Below are positions 60,778 through 64,000 of a stretch of 64,000 bases of DNA, one piece after another. The notes under the pieces were generated by a model. That model ran no database searches. It saw nothing but the letters and a program-made list of their open reading frames with translations, and was not told the DNA's origin. Both the position numbers and the translations under genes were made by a program. The stretch comes from Episyrphus balteatus (Eukaryota; Arthropoda; Insecta; Diptera; Syrphidae): contig NC_079136.1 of the NCBI RefSeq assembly GCF_945859705.1, positions 92,255,120-92,319,119 of the forward strand, read 5' to 3'. How positions within the stretch are numbered: the first letter of the stretch is position 1; the number at the start of each line of letters is the position of its first letter.

Positions 60778-61510
60778 TTTGCGGCGAATTCACATTATTT
60801 GTATCCTATACTAAGCGTGTGTGCCTGTGTTTAAGTAGGTTTTTATCTGTAATGAAATCAAAAATAAATAAAAAATTAAAAATGAAATTAATTTGCACTT
60901 TTGTGAGCAAGAGCTTGTCTAATGACAGTCTTACATCGTTTGTTAGAAAATAAAAAATATAAATAACATCAAACAAAAAAAAAACATTTCAAAATAAAAA
61001 GAACAAATAGAAGCGTTCGACATGGATAGTGGGATGTGTTAAGTGACACTAATCCAATCTTTTTCAATTCACACGATAACAATGACGGACGTACGAATGG
61101 GAGATATTTTAAGAATTTTTCATTTAATTGGGTTATTTTCCGCAAGGGCTGTTTACTTTTGAGTTAGTGGGTATAATAATAAGTTGATTTCTGGACTGAA
61201 TGTTGCAATACTTTTCTTAAATTGATCGAGCTTGTCAAAGAACGAAATTTAAATTTAATTTTTGTATTAACAAAATTTTGAAGGCTGTAAAAAGATAGAA
61301 TTATTAAAATGCATATTTATTAACACTCTAAATCTATGGATTATGTTTGCTGCAGTGTTTTTTTTTAAATTTATTTGTGTAGGAAGAAAATAAGTTTTTA
61401 GTGTTAAACTTATTTGAACTAAATTTAGTGTCAATTGTGAACTGTAGGGAACTCAGTTGCTGAGAACCGAAATAAATGGAAACACGATGTATGCTTTTAA
61501 CTCCAAACTC
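60778..61510. other. 5' flank of the FAM43-like gene
   Basis: Region upstream of the start codon on the minus strand. It is likely to contain the 5' UTR and promoter, or another noncoding exon further out, but no core promoter element is convincing. I see nothing else in it. Confidence 0.4.
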
Positions 61511-61511
61511 G

Positions 61512-62002
61512 TATAGTGCCCATAATCTCGTGAAGGCCCTAACTAAAAAATGTGTGATTTTGATTTTTTTTTGCATATTTAGCATTAGGGCATTGTCTCT
61601 GATTTATTACCGACTTCCAAAAAGGAAGTATTTTTTTTTTTTTTTTTTTTTTTGTTTGTTACCGCATAACTTTGGACTGAGTGAACCAATTCTTTTTGTA
61701 TTGGAAAGCTGTTGGCTGCAGTATGGTCCCATTTCAATTTCGTTCATTTTTAGCCATAGGAACTATTTTAAAAACCATAAAACCCAGTTTTGATCCATGG
61801 AAGTCGGTTTTGTTTTTTTGCTAAAAATGATTATTCTCAATTATTTTTTTAGCCTAGGTCTTCAATTAAGCCAGAAAATTCCAAATATTTTTTAATTTTG
61901 TTCATTTTTATATGCAAATTTTGGTTATGGATTTGAGTTTTTCTCTATAACTGGAAGTATGAAAAATGTAGTAAGGGCCTTTACGAGATTATGGGCAGTA
62001 TA
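61512..62002. mobile_element. Inverted-repeat element with GTGCCCATAATCTCG ends
   Basis: TAGTGCCCATAATCTCGTGA then AGGCCCT on the left pairs with AGGGCCTTTACGAGATTATG then GGCAGTA on the right, and TATA-like DNA flanks both ends. It contains a second inverted repeat (61609-61810). No transposase. Confidence 0.7.
61609..61810. mobile_element. Nested inverted repeat with ACCGACTTCCA ends
   Basis: ACCGACTTCCAAAAAGGAAG at the left and TGGAAGTCGGTT at the right are complementary at their tips. A poly(T) tract of 22 follows the left end. ACCGACTTCCAAAAAGG-type ends are, as I recall, common in insect genomes. Its position inside the 61512-62002 element suggests nested insertion or a subterminal repeat. 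Confidence 0.5.
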
Positions 62003-62023
62003 GCACAGTGGGAGAAAGCTAAT

Positions 62024-62623
62024 GGCCATTTTGTTCATTATTGCTCAATTTGAAGCAAACTCTCAAGTTGACGAACTTGTGATTTGACTTCAACTCGAGA
62101 GTTGAAACAAAAGTTGAGAGTTTATTTTGTTCACTATTTTTTTCTCAACTATCGAGTTTAAAAAACCAAAGTTGGCCCACTTTCACTTTATAAAACCCTG
62201 GGATATTTGTGACAGTAAACATAAATACTGCCAATTTTTAATCATTATTTTGAATGTTTTACGTCATTAGTTAGAGTTTTATTATGGCTTGTGTATTATT
62301 TGGTGTTCAAAATTTCGATTTTTATAACTTTTTTTTTAAGAATTTGTTTGTTATATTGGGGGGCAACAAGAAAAGATCATTTTTCGATTTTTTTCTTTGG
62401 AACATTAATTTGTTACCACAATAAATGCTAAAAAATTTTGACAGACAAATTTAAAAAAAAAAACTTCTACTTTTTCTGGAAGTTGGGGAAATCTAAAGTT
62501 GATAAACTCTCGAGTTGAAAATCAAAAGTTGAAAACGTCAACTTGGAGTGAATAAAACCAAATTCGAAAGTTGAAGATAAAAATCCTCAAGTTATGTTCA
62601 ACTTTGAGTGAACAAATTGACCC
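62024..62623. mobile_element. Element with arrays of ACTCTCGAGTT palindromes
   Basis: The ends GGCCATTTTGTTCATT and AGTGAACAAATTGACC are imperfect inverted repeats. The subterminal zones on both sides are packed with AACTCGAGAGTTGAA, AAAGTTGA, CTCAAGTTGACG and ACTCTCGAGTTGA motifs in both orientations. The centre is AT-rich and non-coding. The architecture parallels 20586-21910. Confidence 0.65.
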
Positions 62624-63508
62624 TAAAAAAACTTGCCAGGGAAATGAAAAATACAACATTGATATTTTTTTTAAATTAAGGTTACTTAAATGTTGCCGTA
62701 CAAAACTTTTCGTGGAAATTGATTGAATGATTGTGTAGAAAAACAGAAAACAAGAAAATGGGATTTACCGTTAATAACGGATCAAAAGATAATTTTTTAT
62801 TTCGAAAGATGCGATACTACAAGTATTTATTTAATGAATATTTACGTTATAGCCGACTCATTTTTTAAAATTCAAAATTTTTTTTTGTCTTCTTCAAATC
62901 AAGTCAATAAAACTAAATGTTTTTGAAAAATTGTATCTTTAACTTTTCATAAAAAAAAACATGGTATCACCTTGCTTTAAGAGTCAATATGTGAGTTTCA
63001 TAACATCTCATTTCATTCCAAATTCTCAAAATGTACTTTTGGCCTTGTTTTTTCTTCTTCCTCGATATTATCGTAAACTCGATTCAAAACTTTCAAGCCC
63101 TGTTAGCTCGCATTATTGTATTTTGGCCAGTAATATTGATCCTTATTTGATTTCTTGTATTTTTTTTTTATTTTTACTTTTATTTTTCCAATTTGTTTTG
63201 AAACCAAAACGAGCAAACTGACTGATGGAGATTGATCTATTTCAATTTTTTTGTTATTATCAATCTTGAAACCCTGTCAGCTATTCATTCAATGGACGGT
63301 TGATATAATGTCATAAGTTTTAACGCCAATTTGCTCACGTAGGACGCAAATCGTACCCAGTTCTGACAGTTTACTTTGCTTGTTGTCAAAATGACACAAA
63401 AAATACGATAAGATTACATTTTGAATGTTTTAGTCATTGAAGTTCAAAAGAACAAATCTTTGTTCTTTTTTATCTTCTGTATCATAAATTCTTTTTTTTA
63501 TTTGTATA
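62624..63508. other. Spacer without recognised features
   Basis: AT-rich DNA with short domain-free frames. I see no gene and no clear repeat in this stretch. Confidence 0.5.
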
Positions 63509-64000
63509 CAGGGTGTCCCACAGTCACCGCCCCAAACGAAAACCATGGATTCCTGAGGTCATTTTAAGTCGAAAAACTTAAGAGGTAATTTTCTCGTTTT
63601 CGTCCCGTTTTCGAGTTACCACGGTTTTTATGATTTTTGTTCTATTTTCCCTTATCTGGCTTTATCTTTACCAAACTACGTTTGATTTGAAAATTTTTTT
63701 TTACAACCAATTAAGAATTTATTTCAGTTTAAGTTTGTCTCAAAACTTTTTTTTCTCCGGACAACCGTTTCTCCACAATTTTGCATCAAACACAATTTTC
63801 TTCGTTTTTTAAGTTGTTTTTTACACTTTCATATCATTTAAGTCAAAAAAACACGTTAATGAGTATTGATTTTTTGTGCTTTTTATTAAAGCCCAATTTA
63901 TTTTCATAAAAAAAATAAGTTTTATTTCATAAAAAAGGCTACTGAAAGTAATTAAAAAAAAAATTAACAAACTGAGTGAATTAAAAAAAAAATAATTTTT
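63509..64000. mobile_element. CAGGGTGTCCCA element, cut by the window end
   Basis: TATA followed by CAGGGTGTCCCACAGTCACC repeats the terminal motif and flank of the palindrome at 16988-18064, but the following sequence is different (CGCCCCAAACGAAAACCATG). The other end lies outside the window, so size and structure are unknown. Confidence 0.55.

Overview
The window is AT-rich animal nuclear DNA. It has spliced genes with long introns, abundant poly(A)/poly(T) tracts, CATA and GTAGGTAC micro-repeats, and many hairpin-type mobile elements. The BTB protein encoded here matches, almost residue for residue, what I recall of Drosophila Tramtrack, so a brachyceran (probably cyclorrhaphan) fly is the best guess. 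The genus cannot be fixed from sequence alone.

Layout. (1) 1-2930: gene-poor flank with two foldback/MITE-type elements. (2) About 2930-41200, plus strand: tramtrack (ttk), a BTB/C2H2 zinc-finger repressor. A putative 5' noncoding exon ends at 3755. A 19 kb intron loaded with inverted-repeat elements follows. Four shared coding exons (23056-27178) encode the BTB domain and an AT-hook-like motif. Two mutually exclusive 3' ends follow: p69 type (28588-29000 plus 30942-31709) and p88 type (36433-37877). Reading phase decides the wiring: exon 4 ends in phase 1 and fits both the p69 exon at 28588 and the p88 exon at 36433. The p69 exon ending at 29000 (phase 0) cannot join the p88 exon in frame. 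(3) 44410-45669, minus strand: an intronless glutaryl-CoA dehydrogenase ORF with apparently intact catalytic residues but some unusual substitutions. (4) 45670-52400: repeat-rich spacer with nested inverted-repeat elements and a roughly 300-bp tandem array that has higher-order structure. (5) 52941-60777, minus strand: a three-exon gene for an 883-residue PTB/PID-domain protein of the FAM43 type, with a 5.1 kb intron that contains a perfect 32-bp hairpin. (6) 60780-64000: upstream flank of that gene with three or more inverted-repeat elements, one cut by the window end.

No operon-like cooperation is expected. Ttk is a nuclear transcriptional repressor, GCDH a mitochondrial lysine/tryptophan catabolic enzyme, and the PTB protein a likely cytoplasmic adaptor. 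The genes are convergent or divergent and separated by transposon-rich spacers. The features I find most interesting are the phase-locked choice between the two Ttk zinc-finger sets, a 1.08 kb near-perfect palindrome in ttk intron 1, two elements with 8-bp target duplications (one a decayed hAT with recognisable transposase C-terminus) in ttk introns, the higher-order satellite, and the perfect hairpin in the FAM43-like intron. All exon boundaries are read by eye from splice consensus and reading frame; no transcript evidence was available.
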